A DNA stretch of 26,749 nucleotides from assembly GCA_947486475.1 (NCBI GenBank), contig CANKTR010000011.1:1-26749 (forward strand). The letters are read 5' to 3'. Shown here in pieces: positions 17,153-26,644 of this stretch (the first letter of the stretch is position 1; the number at the start of each line of letters is the position of its first letter). Both the position numbers and the translations under genes were made by a program. The notes beneath the pieces were generated by a model. It was not told where the DNA came from. It saw nothing but the letters and a program-made list of their open reading frames with translations, and ran no database searches. The stretch comes from Microbacteriaceae bacterium (lineage in GTDB: Bacteria; Actinomycetota; Actinomycetes; Actinomycetales; Microbacteriaceae).

Positions 17153-18346
17153 GTGGCACAAAGCGAAACAACATTCGGTCGAGTCGATGCCGACGGTACG
17201 GTCTGGGTCAAAGACGGAGACTGGCGGAGCGTCGGTCAGGTCGTCGATGTCTCGGCGGATGAAGCACTCGCGTTCTACGTCACGAGATTCAACGAACTTG
17301 CCTCTCAGGTAATCCTGCTCGAGCAGCGGTCGAAGGCGGGTGCCTCTGCGCGCGACATCCTCGCCGCCGTAGAAAAGTTGGTTGTCGCGTTAACGGACGC
17401 ACACGCGGTCGGTAACCTCAGCGCCCTTCGCCTTCGTGTCGGAGTCGTCGCTGAGTCGATAGCGGGACTCAAGGAAAAGCAGGATGCCGAGAATAAAGAA
17501 GCGTCGGCGCAATCGTTGGAGCGTCGCACGGCCATCGTGGAACGAGTAGAGGCGATCGCAGCCCAGATCAATGGCTCTATTCACTGGCGCAGCGCCCAGA
17601 AGGAAATTGGCGAGCTCTTTGATTCATGGAAAGAAGAGCAAAAGCTACCTCACCGTGTGTCCAAGAAGGCCGCCGATGCCTTGTGGAACCGTTTTAAAAT
17701 CGCCCGACAGACGTTTGATCGAGCGCAGCGAGCGTTCTTCCAGACGAAGCAGTCCGCCGATAAAGAAGCGAAAAGCGCCAAGACCGAGCTCTGCGAAAAA
17801 GCCGAAGCGCTGGCCCCGAAGGGCGCGGCCGGAATCGCCCAATATCGTGGCCTTCTCGAAGCGTGGAAGCTCGCGCCCCGCGCCGCACGCGCCCTCGATA
17901 ACCAGCTGTGGGATCGCTTCAAGGCCGCGGGTGACGCGTTATACAGTGCGGGTTCCGCAGAATGGTCTGCGAACCGCGAGGCGAAGGAAGCGCTGTTGGG
18001 CGAGTATCAGCACCTGTTCACCGAAAAGACCCCCGACGTCGCTAAGCGCCACTTTCGCGAGCTTCAAACCAAATGGGACCTCATCGGTAATGTCGCGAAA
18101 GCTGACGAACGCAGAATCAACGACGGCATTCGAGTGATTGAGCGGCACGTTCGGGCTCTCGAATCCGAGCAACTGGAACGCACGAACCCGTCAAAGGTTG
18201 CACTTCGATCAGGTTTCGCCGCCCAAGTGGAAGCCGCTATTGCCGATCTCGAAGCACAAGCGGCTGGACTTTCCGATTCCGACGCGATGGCGCAGATACA
18301 GTCAGAGATCGCCTCCAAGAAAGAGTGGCTCGCCGCTATCGGCTAG
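17153..18346 (+). CDS. DUF349 domain protein (three repeats), function unknown
   Basis: The only plus-strand gene: a 397-residue, strongly helical, charged protein without signal peptide or membrane segment, so presumably cytoplasmic. After an N-terminal section (FGRVDADGTVWVKDG, about residues 8 to 22) and a probable coiled coil (about 40 to 140), three DUF349-type repeats with the W...LWNRFK...F pattern can be seen at about 145 to 197, 228 to 275 and 297 to 338. A final helical pair (345 to 395) ends KKEWLAAIG. Actinobacteria commonly carry such a gene near rel and rarA; its role is not established and I do not assign one. The GTG start has no ribosome site and probably belongs to a leaderless transcript. 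Its stop overlaps the rel stop on the opposite strand. Confidence 0.9.
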   Translation: MAQSETTFGRVDADGTVWVKDGDWRSVGQVVDVSADEALAFYVTRFNELASQVILLEQRSKAGASARDILAAVEKLVVALTDAHAVGNLSALRLRVGVVAESIAGLKEKQDAENKEASAQSLERRTAIVERVEAIAAQINGSIHWRSAQKEIGELFDSWKEEQKLPHRVSKKAADALWNRFKIARQTFDRAQRAFFQTKQSADKEAKSAKTELCEKAEALAPKGAAGIAQYRGLLEAWKLAPRAARALDNQLWDRFKAAGDALYSAGSAEWSANREAKEALLGEYQHLFTEKTPDVAKRHFRELQTKWDLIGNVAKADERRINDGIRVIERHVRALESEQLERTNPSKVALRSGFAAQVEAAIADLEAQAAGLSDSDAMAQIQSEIASKKEWLAAIG

Positions 18347-20595
18347 CCCGCATTGACGCGGTACACGTCGTACACCGCGTCGATTCGCCGGACCGCAGAC
18401 AACACACGGTCGAGGTGCGTCGTATCCGACATTTCAAAGACGAACCGTGACGTCGCGAGACGCTGGGCATCGGTTTGCACCGTCGCCGTGAGGATGTTGA
18501 CGTGATGCTCGGAGAGAACCCGTGTGATGTCGGACAGCAAGCCACCTCGATCGAGTGCCTCGACCTGAATGTGGACGCGGAACACCATTGACGACGACCC
18601 CGCCCATTCGACCTCAATCATCCGTTCGAGTTCACCGTCGAAGCCCTTAACATTGGGGCAATCTTCTCGGTGAACACTGACGCCGTTGCCGCGAGTGATG
18701 AACCCCACAATCATGTCGCCAGGGACGGGGGTACAACACTTTGCGAGTTTGACAAGAATATCGGCCGCTCCCCGTACGAGAACTCCCGAATCGGTGTCTC
18801 GAGTGGCCGTTGGTGTTCGGGTCGGAACAACGAAAACAGTTTCCTCGTCGTGTTCGACGTCGTTGACGAACACCATGATTTTTTCCAGTACGGATTGAGT
18901 TGACACCTGGCCTTCGCCGAGCGCGGCATACAAACTATCGACGTTTTCATACTTTAGCCCGGTGGCAACCGATGCGAGGTTTTGAGCGGATAGCACCCGC
19001 GAGAGCGACAGGTTCTTTTTTCGGACAACTTTCGCGAGAGCCTCGCGTCCGCTCTCAATCGCGTCGTCGCGGCGCTCTTTGGTGAACCAGCTTCGGATCT
19101 TTGACCGCGCGCGCTGGCTGGTGGCAAAGTTCAACCAGTCCTGGCTGGGTCCGGCCTCCGGGTTCTTGGATGTCAACACCTCGACGGTGTCGCCCGAACC
19201 GAGTTTGGTATCAAGCGGCACGAGGCGACCATTGACCTTGGCTCCCATCACGCGGTGACCGATCTCGGTGTGAACCGCGTAACCGAAATCGACAGGAGTC
19301 GCACCGACCGAAAGACCCACCACCTTGCCCTTCGGGGTGAAAACGTAGACCTCTTTCGCTCCGATTTCGTAGCGAAGTGTGTCCAAGAACTCTGAAGGGT
19401 CTTCTGTCTCCCCCTCCCAGTCAGTGATGTGCGCCAACCACGCCATGTTCTCATCAGGCAAAATCTCGTCGCTCGATTTGGTGCCCAAAACTTGACGCTC
19501 TTTGTACTTCCAGTGGGCCGCGACTCCGTATTCCGCGCGCTTGTGCATATCCGTCGTCCGGATTTGAATTTCGACGGATTTACCATCGGGACCAAACACT
19601 GTCGTGTGCAACGACTGGTAAAGATTGAATTTGGGTGTCGCAATGTAGTCCTTGAAGCGACCCGGAATCGGATTCCACCTCGCGTGAACAGCGCCGAGTG
19701 CCGCATAACAATCGCGGATTGACGACACCAGTATCCGGATGCCGGTGAGATCGTAGATTTCCTGAAAATCGCGCGACTGACGAATCATCTTTTGGTAAAT
19801 CGAATAGTGCTGCTTCTGCCGCCCCGCCACCTGCGCCTTCACGCGAGCCGTCTTCAGGTCTCCCAAAATCAACTCAATGGTTTCCTTGACAAAACGGTCA
19901 CTTTCGGGAGTTCGCTCCGTGACGAGGGAATCAATCTCAACATAGAGTTTGGGGTGCAACACCGCGAAGGACAGGTCCTCCAGTTCCCACCTAATTGTCT
20001 GTATACCAAGCCGGTGGGCCAGCGGCGCATAGATTTCGAGCGTTTCACGGGCTTTTCGCTCGGCCGTCTCCGAATCAACGAAGCCCCACGTTCGCGCGTT
20101 ATGAAGACGGTCGGCGAGCTTGATCAGAATTACTCGAATGTCCTTGGACATCGCAACCACCATTTTGCGAACGGTCTCGGCTTGGGCGTCCTCACCGAGT
20201 TTGAGCTTGTCGAGTTTCGTGACACCGTCGACCAACAGACCAATCTCGGGGCCGAAGTCCCTCGTCACCGCGTCGAGCGTGTACTCGGTGTCTTCGACCG
20301 TGTCATGCAACAGTGCCGCGGCAATCGTCTTGGCGCCAATACCCAAATCGACAAGGATCTCGGCGACAGCGAGGGGGTGCGTGATGTAGGCCTCGCCCGA
20401 TTTGCGCAACTGTCCTTCGTGGGCTTGCTTTGCAACCTGATACGCACGTTCGACAATCGCGACATCGGCGCGCGGATTCGTCTGCCGAAGAGCCCGCAAA
20501 ATTCTTTCGAGAGCACCACCGGTTTCCGAACGGGAGAAAAGCCTGGGTAGGAGCGCGCGACGCAGAGCGGAACCACTGGAACTGATATCCGACAT
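18343..20595 (-). CDS. rel: Bifunctional (p)ppGpp synthetase/hydrolase Rel
   Basis: A 750-residue long RelA/SpoT homologue that makes and degrades the stringent-response alarmones. The hydrolase HD domain has THPLAVAEIL and the HDTVED motif (His97, Asp98). The synthetase domain has RFKD at 313 to 316 (the RXKD charge pattern of bifunctional enzymes), NLYQSLHTTV and VEIQIRT. The C-terminal half shows a TGS domain (about 415 to 475, VFTPKGKVVGL), a helical region, a zinc-finger-like segment (Cys620-Cys621, His642, Cys646) and an ACT domain (about 672 to 745). Both activities should be intact. An AGGAGG ribosome site lies 4 nt before the ATG at 20595; the 56 in-frame codons upstream run into secF. 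It follows secF by 34 nt and is probably cotranscribed with the sec genes. Confidence 0.97.
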   Translation of the reverse strand: MSDISSSGSALRRALLPRLFSRSETGGALERILRALRQTNPRADVAIVERAYQVAKQAHEGQLRKSGEAYITHPLAVAEILVDLGIGAKTIAAALLHDTVEDTEYTLDAVTRDFGPEIGLLVDGVTKLDKLKLGEDAQAETVRKMVVAMSKDIRVILIKLADRLHNARTWGFVDSETAERKARETLEIYAPLAHRLGIQTIRWELEDLSFAVLHPKLYVEIDSLVTERTPESDRFVKETIELILGDLKTARVKAQVAGRQKQHYSIYQKMIRQSRDFQEIYDLTGIRILVSSIRDCYAALGAVHARWNPIPGRFKDYIATPKFNLYQSLHTTVFGPDGKSVEIQIRTTDMHKRAEYGVAAHWKYKERQVLGTKSSDEILPDENMAWLAHITDWEGETEDPSEFLDTLRYEIGAKEVYVFTPKGKVVGLSVGATPVDFGYAVHTEIGHRVMGAKVNGRLVPLDTKLGSGDTVEVLTSKNPEAGPSQDWLNFATSQRARSKIRSWFTKERRDDAIESGREALAKVVRKKNLSLSRVLSAQNLASVATGLKYENVDSLYAALGEGQVSTQSVLEKIMVFVNDVEHDEETVFVVPTRTPTATRDTDSGVLVRGAADILVKLAKCCTPVPGDMIVGFITRGNGVSVHREDCPNVKGFDGELERMIEVEWAGSSSMVFRVHIQVEALDRGGLLSDITRVLSEHHVNILTATVQTDAQRLATSRFVFEMSDTTHLDRVLSAVRRIDAVYDVYRVNAG

Positions 20596-20629
20596 GTCGC
20601 CTCCTGCCTTGTAGTTTAGGCGCGGGAGG

Positions 20630-21631
20630 TTAGCGGACTGCCCCCGAGGCATTTCGGACGATCTCGGTGCGATCGAGGCGACCTTGTTTAGCCGATTCCG
20701 ACTCGCCTTCGCGAAGTTGTGCGTATAACGGTGCGGCGATGAACATCGTCGAATATGCGCCACACAGAATTCCCACGAATAGGCTCAGCGCGATGTCCCG
20801 GAGGGTTCCCGCACCTAAGAGCATTGAGCCGATAAAAAGAATGGACGATACCGGAAGCGCGGCAACGACACTCGTGTTGATCGAACGCACCAGCGTCTGG
20901 TTCACCGCCAGGTTCACGGATTCGGCAAACGTGCGCTTCGATTCGTCATACGCGATCGACGTGTTCTCGCGGATCTTGTCAAACACCACCACGGTGTCAT
21001 AGAGCGAATAGCCCAGAATCGTCAAAAGCCCGATCACGGCGGCGGGAGTGACTTCGAGGCCGAAGGCTCCATAGATGGCAGCCGTGATCGTGAGGTCATG
21101 GACTACGGCGACCATAGCCGCAGCAGCCATCTTCCAGGTTCGGAAGTACAGAGCCATGACGATACTGACGAGGACGAGGAAGATCACCAGCGCTCGTAGC
21201 GCTTGACTCGTAATGTCTGAACCCCACGACGCCCCGATAAACGACGAGGTCACTTGGTCGACCGGAACCGCATAGGCCTCGGCGAGCGACACGCGAAGGT
21301 CATCGGTTTCTTCCGCGGTCAATTGCTCGGTTTGGACGCGAACCGATCTCCCGCCCACGATCGAGATCTTCGGGGCTGCCGCGGCTCCCACCTCCGACGT
21401 AATTGTTTGCTCCGCTATCGACGTCTCTGTCGATACCGGGTTCGAAATCTGAAATTCCGAGCCGCCACGAAATTCAATTCCGAAGGAAAAACCGCCCCGC
21501 AGGGCCGTGACACCAACCGCAACGACAATGATCGCCGCCGACATCAGATACCACGTAATCCGCCGCCCAATGAAATTGATGCTAGTTTCGCCCGTATACA
21601 GCCGATTTCCGAACTTCGTGACGGCACTCAT
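20630..21631 (-). CDS. secF: Protein translocase subunit SecF
   Basis: A 333-residue inner-membrane protein that with SecD (and YajC) uses the proton motive force to assist Sec-dependent export. One transmembrane helix at about 27 to 45 is followed by the family GIEFRGGSEF motif (51 to 60) and an extracytoplasmic domain. Five further helices cover about 145 to 310, with ALRALVIFLVLVSIVMALYF-type sequence and the conserved YSLYDTVVVFDKIREN segment. The start overlaps the secD stop by 4 nt. Length is normal for an actinobacterial SecF. Confidence 0.97.
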   Translation of the reverse strand: MSAVTKFGNRLYTGETSINFIGRRITWYLMSAAIIVVAVGVTALRGGFSFGIEFRGGSEFQISNPVSTETSIAEQTITSEVGAAAAPKISIVGGRSVRVQTEQLTAEETDDLRVSLAEAYAVPVDQVTSSFIGASWGSDITSQALRALVIFLVLVSIVMALYFRTWKMAAAAMVAVVHDLTITAAIYGAFGLEVTPAAVIGLLTILGYSLYDTVVVFDKIRENTSIAYDESKRTFAESVNLAVNQTLVRSINTSVVAALPVSSILFIGSMLLGAGTLRDIALSLFVGILCGAYSTMFIAAPLYAQLREGESESAKQGRLDRTEIVRNASGAVR

Positions 21632-23355
21632 TGGTCGCCTCCGCTTTCCGCAGCCTTGCGCTCGGCGATCGACTGACGCTTCTGGGACTCTTTGGACACT
21701 CTCGAACGCTTGCCCGCCGATACTGACTTATCGACACGGAATTCTCCGCGCCCCCGGTACACCGCTCCGAGTGCGCTCCCGTCCAGACCGCTCCAGGCGT
21801 GTCCAGAAGTGAAGAAGCGGGTGCGAGCGAGCAGTTGGAGCAGGGGGTGAGTGAACAAAATGACGATGAGAAGGTCGACCACCGTTGTCACGCCGAGTGT
21901 GAAGGCGAACCCGCGCACGTTGCCAACCGCTAGGGCGAACAGAACGATTGCGGCCAACAGGTTGACGGCTCCCGAGACGATGATTGTCCGAGACGCCCGT
22001 TTCCAGCCTGTTTCGACGGCGGCAATGACCGAACGACCTTCACGCAACTCGTCTCGAACACGTTCGAAATAGACGATGAAGGAGTCGGCCGTAATACCAA
22101 TCGCAACAATGAGACCTGCGACGCCCGCGAGAGACAGCCGGTACCCGTTGGCCTGCGACAAGTACGTAATCACGACGTACGTCAGAGCCGCCGCGATTCC
22201 CAGCGAGCTGATTGTCACGATAGACAATGCGCGGTACTGGAAGATCGCGTAAATCACGACGAGAAGGAGCCCGAATGCTCCGGCAATCAGACCGCTCTCG
22301 AGTTGCGCAACACCCAACGTCGGGGTGACCGTGTCGCTTGACTGCACCTCAAACCCGATGGGCAATGCTCCGAATTTCAGTTGATCGGCCAGCGCTTTCG
22401 ATGAAATTTCCGTGAAGGAACCAGAGATAACAGGTTTTCCGTCGGGAATCGCCGCGAGTGTCCGTGGTGCCGAGATGACCTTGCCGTCGAGCACGATGGC
22501 GAACTGATTCTGCGCTCCCTGAAGCGTCGTTAACCTCGACGTCACGTCGGCGAAAGCAACGGTTCCGGCGGCATTGAATGTCAGGTACACACCCCACTCA
22601 TTCGTCTGCACACCGTTTGCGCCTGGGATGTAGTTCGCCGAGGCGTCCGACACCATCGCTCCGTCGACCTCGACCGGCCCAAGAATGTACTTATACGACT
22701 GATCGTCCGCACACACCGTGAGTGTTTGCGTCGGGTCGGCAGTGTTCGCACCGGACGCATCCAACACGTCGCAGGGGGTCGTCAAATAGGCCTGATAGAT
22801 CTCGGGAGTGACCCAATTCAAGTCGCTGAAGTTGATGGGCTCACCGGCGGGCTCCGCCCACGTAACGGGCGTTTCGGGGGTTCCCAGAGCGCTCAGGTCC
22901 GCCTTCGGGTCCGATGCCAACGCCTCAGCAACGTTTGTGGCCACCTGGCTAACGATATCGGCCAGATCCGTGACGAGCACGGGACGGAACTCTAGTTTTG
23001 CGGACGAACGAATTCGGTCCAGCGTCGCCTGATCGGGTGTCCCCGGAATCGACACCACAATGTTCGTGCCGCCCTGGGTCGTAACCTCGGCTTCACTGAC
23101 ACCCGTCGCGTCCACGCGCTGACGGATGATGCCAACCGCCTGAACGAGTTCTTCTTCCGACACCGTGGCGCCGACGGCGATCTGTGGATTCAGAATGATC
23201 TGCGTTCCACCCTCGAGGTCCAACGCGAGCTTTGGGGTCCACCCGGCCTTGTCGAAAACGACGCCCGACGCAATCAACGCGCCGAATGCCGCAAAAATGA
23301 CAGCAAGCCAGACGAGCGCACGACGCGCTCGGGAAGAGGTACTCGTTGTCGCCAC
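21628..23355 (-). CDS. secD: Protein translocase subunit SecD
   Basis: A 575-residue partner of SecF. It has an N-terminal membrane helix (about 13 to 33), LALDLEGGTQ (43 to 52), a large extracytoplasmic P1 domain including VDATGVSEAEV and a long actinobacterial-type insertion around 140 to 240, and five C-terminal helices from about residue 352 with GITADSFIVYFERVRDE in the fourth-to-fifth helix region. The last 70 or so residues are a basic, hydrophilic, probably cytoplasmic tail. The start is a GTG 14 nt after the yajC stop with only a poor ribosome site, so coupling to yajC is likely. No better in-frame start is visible. Confidence 0.96.
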   Translation of the reverse strand: MATTSTSSRARRALVWLAVIFAAFGALIASGVVFDKAGWTPKLALDLEGGTQIILNPQIAVGATVSEEELVQAVGIIRQRVDATGVSEAEVTTQGGTNIVVSIPGTPDQATLDRIRSSAKLEFRPVLVTDLADIVSQVATNVAEALASDPKADLSALGTPETPVTWAEPAGEPINFSDLNWVTPEIYQAYLTTPCDVLDASGANTADPTQTLTVCADDQSYKYILGPVEVDGAMVSDASANYIPGANGVQTNEWGVYLTFNAAGTVAFADVTSRLTTLQGAQNQFAIVLDGKVISAPRTLAAIPDGKPVISGSFTEISSKALADQLKFGALPIGFEVQSSDTVTPTLGVAQLESGLIAGAFGLLLVVIYAIFQYRALSIVTISSLGIAAALTYVVITYLSQANGYRLSLAGVAGLIVAIGITADSFIVYFERVRDELREGRSVIAAVETGWKRASRTIIVSGAVNLLAAIVLFALAVGNVRGFAFTLGVTTVVDLLIVILFTHPLLQLLARTRFFTSGHAWSGLDGSALGAVYRGRGEFRVDKSVSAGKRSRVSKESQKRQSIAERKAAESGGDQ

Positions 23356-23369
23356 GGTCTACCGGTGAA

Positions 23370-23711
23370 TTATGTGGTCGCGGGCTTTGTCGCCGCGGGC
23401 TTCTTGGCGGCAGGCTTCGCCGCAGCCGCTGTGGCGGCGACGACAGGAGTCGACTTCTCAACAACACTCGTCACGGCCTGACGGTGAATACGAATTTTTG
23501 TTCCCGGAGTCGTCTCCAGCAGAATCTCGTTTTCCTCAACGTCGACCGACACAATCGTTCCGAAGATACCGGACGTCGTCATCACATTCGCACCCTTGAC
23601 AACCTTGGACACGAGAGCTTCCCGGTCCGCTTTCTGCTTGCGAGAATTACGAATCATGAACACAACCATGAGCGCCAAAACGGCGACCATCATCAGGGTA
23701 AACGGATCCAT
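23370..23711 (-). CDS. yajC: Preprotein translocase accessory subunit YajC
   Basis: A small (113-residue) SecDF-associated membrane protein. A single transmembrane helix at about 4 to 20 is followed by RNSRKQKADRE and the conserved cytoplasmic domain (MTTSGIFGTIVSVD), then an Ala/Pro/Lys-rich low-complexity tail from about residue 88. A ribosome-site-like AAAGGA lies 12 nt upstream of the ATG, a rather long spacing. It is 45 nt downstream of ruvB, with a 7-bp hairpin in between. Confidence 0.94.
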   Translation of the reverse strand: MDPFTLMMVAVLALMVVFMIRNSRKQKADREALVSKVVKGANVMTTSGIFGTIVSVDVEENEILLETTPGTKIRIHRQAVTSVVEKSTPVVAATAAAAKPAAKKPAATKPATT

Positions 23712-23737
23712 GGGCAGTGACCGTCCTTTCGGGACTC

Positions 23738-23756
23738 TGGGAACATAACGTTCCCA
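23738..23756 (-). repeat. Inverted repeat directly after the ruvB stop
   Basis: Immediately after the ruvB TGA the minus strand reads TGGGAAC-GTTAT-GTTCCCA, a perfect 7-bp stem with a 5-nt loop. It is followed by AGAGTCCC rather than a U tract, so it is not a standard terminator. It could be an mRNA 3' end or processing hairpin separating ruv from sec messages, or a protein site; the sequence does not decide. Confidence 0.6.
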
Positions 23757-24737
23757 TCATAGACCGCTCGGTTGATCCTTTCCGAGCAGTGTCCACGCCG
23801 CGGGGGTGGCGACTCGCCCACGTGGAGTTCGGGCGATAAGCCCGACTCGAACGAGGTACGGCTCGACAACCGATTCGAGAGTGTCGCGCTCTTCGCCGAC
23901 GGCCGAGGCGAGAGTTGCGATTCCGGCAGGGCCGCCACGAAACGAGCCAATCAAGGTGGTCAATACGGCCCGATCGAGTCGATCCAAACCGTGTTCGTCA
24001 ATGTCAAAAACCGTCAGCGCCGCGTTCACCGCATCGCGCGACCCAGCAGAGTCGTGAACCACCAGGTAGTCGCGGACCCGGCGCAGCAGTCGGTTCGCGA
24101 TTCGGGGAGTGCCGCGGGAACGTCGCGCAAGTTCATTGACCGCGCTCGAGTCGAGTTCGATCCCCAGCAATCTCGCACTTCGACGAATCACGAATTCGAT
24201 TTCGCCAACCTCGTAATACTCGAGGTGCGCCGTGTAACCGAAACGATCGCGAAGCGGCGCCGGCAGAAGTCCGGAACGAGTAGTTGCCCCCACCAGGGTG
24301 AAAGGCGCGATCTGCAGCGGGACGGTCGTCGCCCCTGGCCCCTTCCCCACCATGATGTCGATGCGAAAATCCTCCATCGCGATGTACAACATCTCTTCGA
24401 CACCGCGGGGCAACCGGTGGATTTCATCGATGAAAAGGGTCTCTCCCTCGATCAACGATGACAACACCGCTGCGAGATCACCCGTGTGCGTGATCGTCGG
24501 TCCGCTGGACATGCGCAGTGGAGAGCCCGACTCATGAGCAACAATCATGGCGAGTGTGGTTTTGCCCAAGCCAGGAGGGCCCGCCAACAAAACGTGGTCA
24601 GGAGTTCGGCTTTCCATCTTTGCCGCCGACAACATGACCGACAACTGCGCCCGGACCTTTTCTTGACCGATGAATTCGCTCAGCGAACCGGGCCTTAGCG
24701 CTCCCTCGAAAACGGAGTCGGTGTCGACCTCGGTCAT
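23757..24737 (-). CDS. ruvB: Holliday junction branch migration ATPase RuvB
   Basis: A 326-residue AAA+ motor that with RuvA drives branch migration. Near the N-terminus is FIGQ; Walker A is GPPGLGKT at 53 to 60, Walker B FIDEIHRL with DEIH at 104 to 107, sensor-1 GATTRSG at 150 to 156, and the C-terminal winged-helix region holds [11 protein letters not shown] and the RTPRGRVAT segment. Length is slightly short but complete. The start overlaps the ruvA stop by 4 nt. I see no LexA-type box upstream in the ruvC-ruvA-ruvB series. Confidence 0.97.
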   Translation of the reverse strand: MTEVDTDSVFEGALRPGSLSEFIGQEKVRAQLSVMLSAAKMESRTPDHVLLAGPPGLGKTTLAMIVAHESGSPLRMSSGPTITHTGDLAAVLSSLIEGETLFIDEIHRLPRGVEEMLYIAMEDFRIDIMVGKGPGATTVPLQIAPFTLVGATTRSGLLPAPLRDRFGYTAHLEYYEVGEIEFVIRRSARLLGIELDSSAVNELARRSRGTPRIANRLLRRVRDYLVVHDSAGSRDAVNAALTVFDIDEHGLDRLDRAVLTTLIGSFRGGPAGIATLASAVGEERDTLESVVEPYLVRVGLIARTPRGRVATPAAWTLLGKDQPSGL

Positions 24738-25297
24738 GCGTTTCCGCCGAGTGAAGCAAGCGCGATCTTCAGGCGCTCTGCGAGGCTCGCCGTCGGGGCA
24801 TCCCGGACGACGTCACGAGCGACCTCACGGGCAGCAGCCTGCGCCCAGCCCAACCCCGTCAACGCTTCGGCTAGTGCGCCGGACTCTGAGTTGGAGGCCT
24901 GCGGCATCTTTCCCGTGAGAGAGACGATGATGAGCGAGGCGGTCTTCTGTCCGATGCCAGGGACAACGCGGAAACGCGAATCGTCACCAGCGTCGACCGC
25001 CTTTGCGATCTCGGAAGCGGGCAGTGTCGACAAGATCGCGAGTGCCGTGCGCGGTCCGACTCCCGTCACCCCCCGCAAGATGGTGAACAGCTGTTTGTCT
25101 TCGGCGGTTGCGAAGCCGAACAAGAGCCATTCGTCTTCGCGCGGGATAAGGACGGTGTGAAGAAACGTGTTCTCGCCGACCCGAAGGGTTGCTGCCACCT
25201 CTCGAGGAACGGCAAGATGCAGACCGATGCCGTTGGTCTCGATGATGACGTCGCCAACGCCCGTCGACGCCACGATTCCACGCACAGTCGCAAGCAT
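24734..25297 (-). CDS. ruvA: Holliday junction DNA-binding protein RuvA
   Basis: A 187-residue protein that binds four-way junctions and loads RuvB. The N-terminal OB domain (about 1 to 62) includes the acidic pin segment REDEW; two helix-hairpin-helix motifs follow, [14 protein letters not shown] and [14 protein letters not shown] flexible linker leads to the C-terminal RuvB-binding three-helix domain (about 140 to 185). It is a little shorter than the E. coli protein, mainly in the linker. It starts 9 nt after ruvC and overlaps ruvB by 4 nt. Confidence 0.95.
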   Translation of the reverse strand: MLATVRGIVASTGVGDVIIETNGIGLHLAVPREVAATLRVGENTFLHTVLIPREDEWLLFGFATAEDKQLFTILRGVTGVGPRTALAILSTLPASEIAKAVDAGDDSRFRVVPGIGQKTASLIIVSLTGKMPQASNSESGALAEALTGLGWAQAAAREVARDVVRDAPTASLAERLKIALASLGGNA

Positions 25298-25306
25298 GCT
25301 TCCAGC

Positions 25307-25852
25307 CTACGAGCGCGATGCCTTCACGGCCGCTCGCCACGCGCGTTGGGCGTTGGTTTCGTCCTCGAGGGCGACGTCTCCGCCGCGCCAGGCGTGGCAG
25401 ATCGCCAACGCCAACGCATCCGCCGCGTCGGCTGGCTTCGGAGGCGAATCGAGTTTCAGAATCGCGGTAACCATTGTCGTCACCTGCTTTTTGTCTGCCC
25501 GACCGTACCCCGTGACGGCCGCCTTGACCTCGCTCGGTGTATGCAGAGCGACCGCGAGCCCCCTCTCCGCTGCGAGGAGTAGTGCTATTCCCGCCACTTG
25601 CGCGGTTCCCATGACAGACCGAACGTTGTGCTGAGCGAAAACGCGTTCGATTGCGATGACATCTGGGCAAAAAGTGTCGAGGACCAGGTTCAGCCCATCG
25701 CGAATTGTCAGAAGTCGTTGCTCTAACGGTGCGTCTGCAGCGCTGCGAATAACCGATACGTCGACGAACGACACCGCGCGCGCTGACGCCGAGTCGATCA
25801 CCCCAACGCCACAACGGGTGAGCCCGGGGTCAACGCCGAGGATTCGAGACAC
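25307..25852 (-). CDS. ruvC: Holliday junction resolvase RuvC
   Basis: A 181-residue RNase H-fold endonuclease that cleaves Holliday junctions. All four catalytic acids are visible: Asp8 in [11 protein letters not shown], Glu69 in AIERVF, and Asp142 and Asp145 in PADAADALA. The [21 protein letters not shown] segment with its basic residues is also typical (given here by its key groups PSEVK and GYGRADK). The GTG start directly abuts the yebC stop (TAG followed at once by GTG), so translational coupling is likely. Confidence 0.95.
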   Translation of the reverse strand: MSRILGVDPGLTRCGVGVIDSASARAVSFVDVSVIRSAADAPLEQRLLTIRDGLNLVLDTFCPDVIAIERVFAQHNVRSVMGTAQVAGIALLLAAERGLAVALHTPSEVKAAVTGYGRADKKQVTTMVTAILKLDSPPKPADAADALALAICHAWRGGDVALEDETNAQRAWRAAVKASRS

Positions 25853-26614
25853 CTATTCGTCCGCGTCGAGTTCTGTTTGCACGTCAGCGGGAATCGAGAA
25901 GTTTGCGAAAACGTTTTGCACGTCATCGAGGTCTTCAAGTCCGTCAATCAGGTGAAAAACCTTGCGTGCGGTCACGGCGTCAACATCGACGGTGAGCGAC
26001 GGCACGAACTCAGCTTCGGACGAGTCATAATCGAGACCCGCCTCTTGAAGGGCGACACGGGCTGCGACGAGGTTCGCCGTGTCGGTGATGACCTCGAATC
26101 CGCCGCCGTGGTCGATCACTTCTTCGGCTCCTGCGTCGAGCACCGCGAGCAGAATGTCGTCCTCGGAAACGCCATCGACTTTCGTGATAGAGATGACGCC
26201 CTTGCGCGCGAAATTGTAGGCAACCGAACCGGGATCAGCCATTGTTCCCCCGTTGCGGGCCATCGCCGTCCGAACCTCGGCCGCCGCTCGGTTCTTGTTG
26301 TCCGTGAGGCATTCGATGAGGAGGGCAACGCCCGAAGGCCCGTAACCCTCGTACATGATCGTCATGTACTCGATGGATTCGCCCGAAAGACCGGCCCCAC
26401 GTTTCACGGCTCGATCGATGTTGTCATTGGGCACACTCGCCTTTTTTGCCTTGTACACGGCATCCGCGAGTGTGGGATTTCCGGCGAAATCTGCACCGCC
26501 CATCTTGGCGGCTACTTCAATGTTTTTCACGAGCTTGGCAAAGGCCTTCGCGCGCTTGCCGTCGATGACAGCCTTTTTGTGCTTGGTTGTCGCCCATTTG
26601 GAGTGTCCGGACAT
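25853..26614 (-). CDS. yebC: YebC/PmpR family protein (TACO1-like)
   Basis: A 253-residue member of the YebC/TACO1 family. Members were long annotated as transcriptional regulators; more recent work on several bacteria links them to relief of ribosome stalling, including at polyproline sequences. The start [20 protein letters not shown] is diagnostic, followed by [24 protein letters not shown] (seen as NPTLADAV and [10 protein letters not shown]), [24 protein letters not shown] and [14 protein letters not shown] ribosome site lies a few bases upstream of the ATG. It sits 30 nt after pdxT and abuts ruvC, the usual actinobacterial order. Confidence 0.95.
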   Translation of the reverse strand: MSGHSKWATTKHKKAVIDGKRAKAFAKLVKNIEVAAKMGGADFAGNPTLADAVYKAKKASVPNDNIDRAVKRGAGLSGESIEYMTIMYEGYGPSGVALLIECLTDNKNRAAAEVRTAMARNGGTMADPGSVAYNFARKGVISITKVDGVSEDDILLAVLDAGAEEVIDHGGGFEVITDTANLVAARVALQEAGLDYDSSEAEFVPSLTVDVDAVTARKVFHLIDGLEDLDDVQNVFANFSIPADVQTELDADE

Positions 26615-26644
26615 TTTCTTCCCTCGCTATCGTTCGTGACGATG

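Noticed and set aside
20613..20618. TAAACT hexamers before rel (20618 to 20613) and before alaS (14915 to 14910) as promoters
   Set aside because: They fit TANNNT but have no supporting minus-35 sequence, and a single degenerate hexamer is expected often by chance; mentioned only as weak candidates.
23738..23756. LexA/SOS box near ruv genes
   Set aside because: The repeat contains GAAC and GTTC but with a 5-nt spacer, whereas the Gram-positive LexA box has 4 nt, and it lies after ruvB rather than before ruvC.
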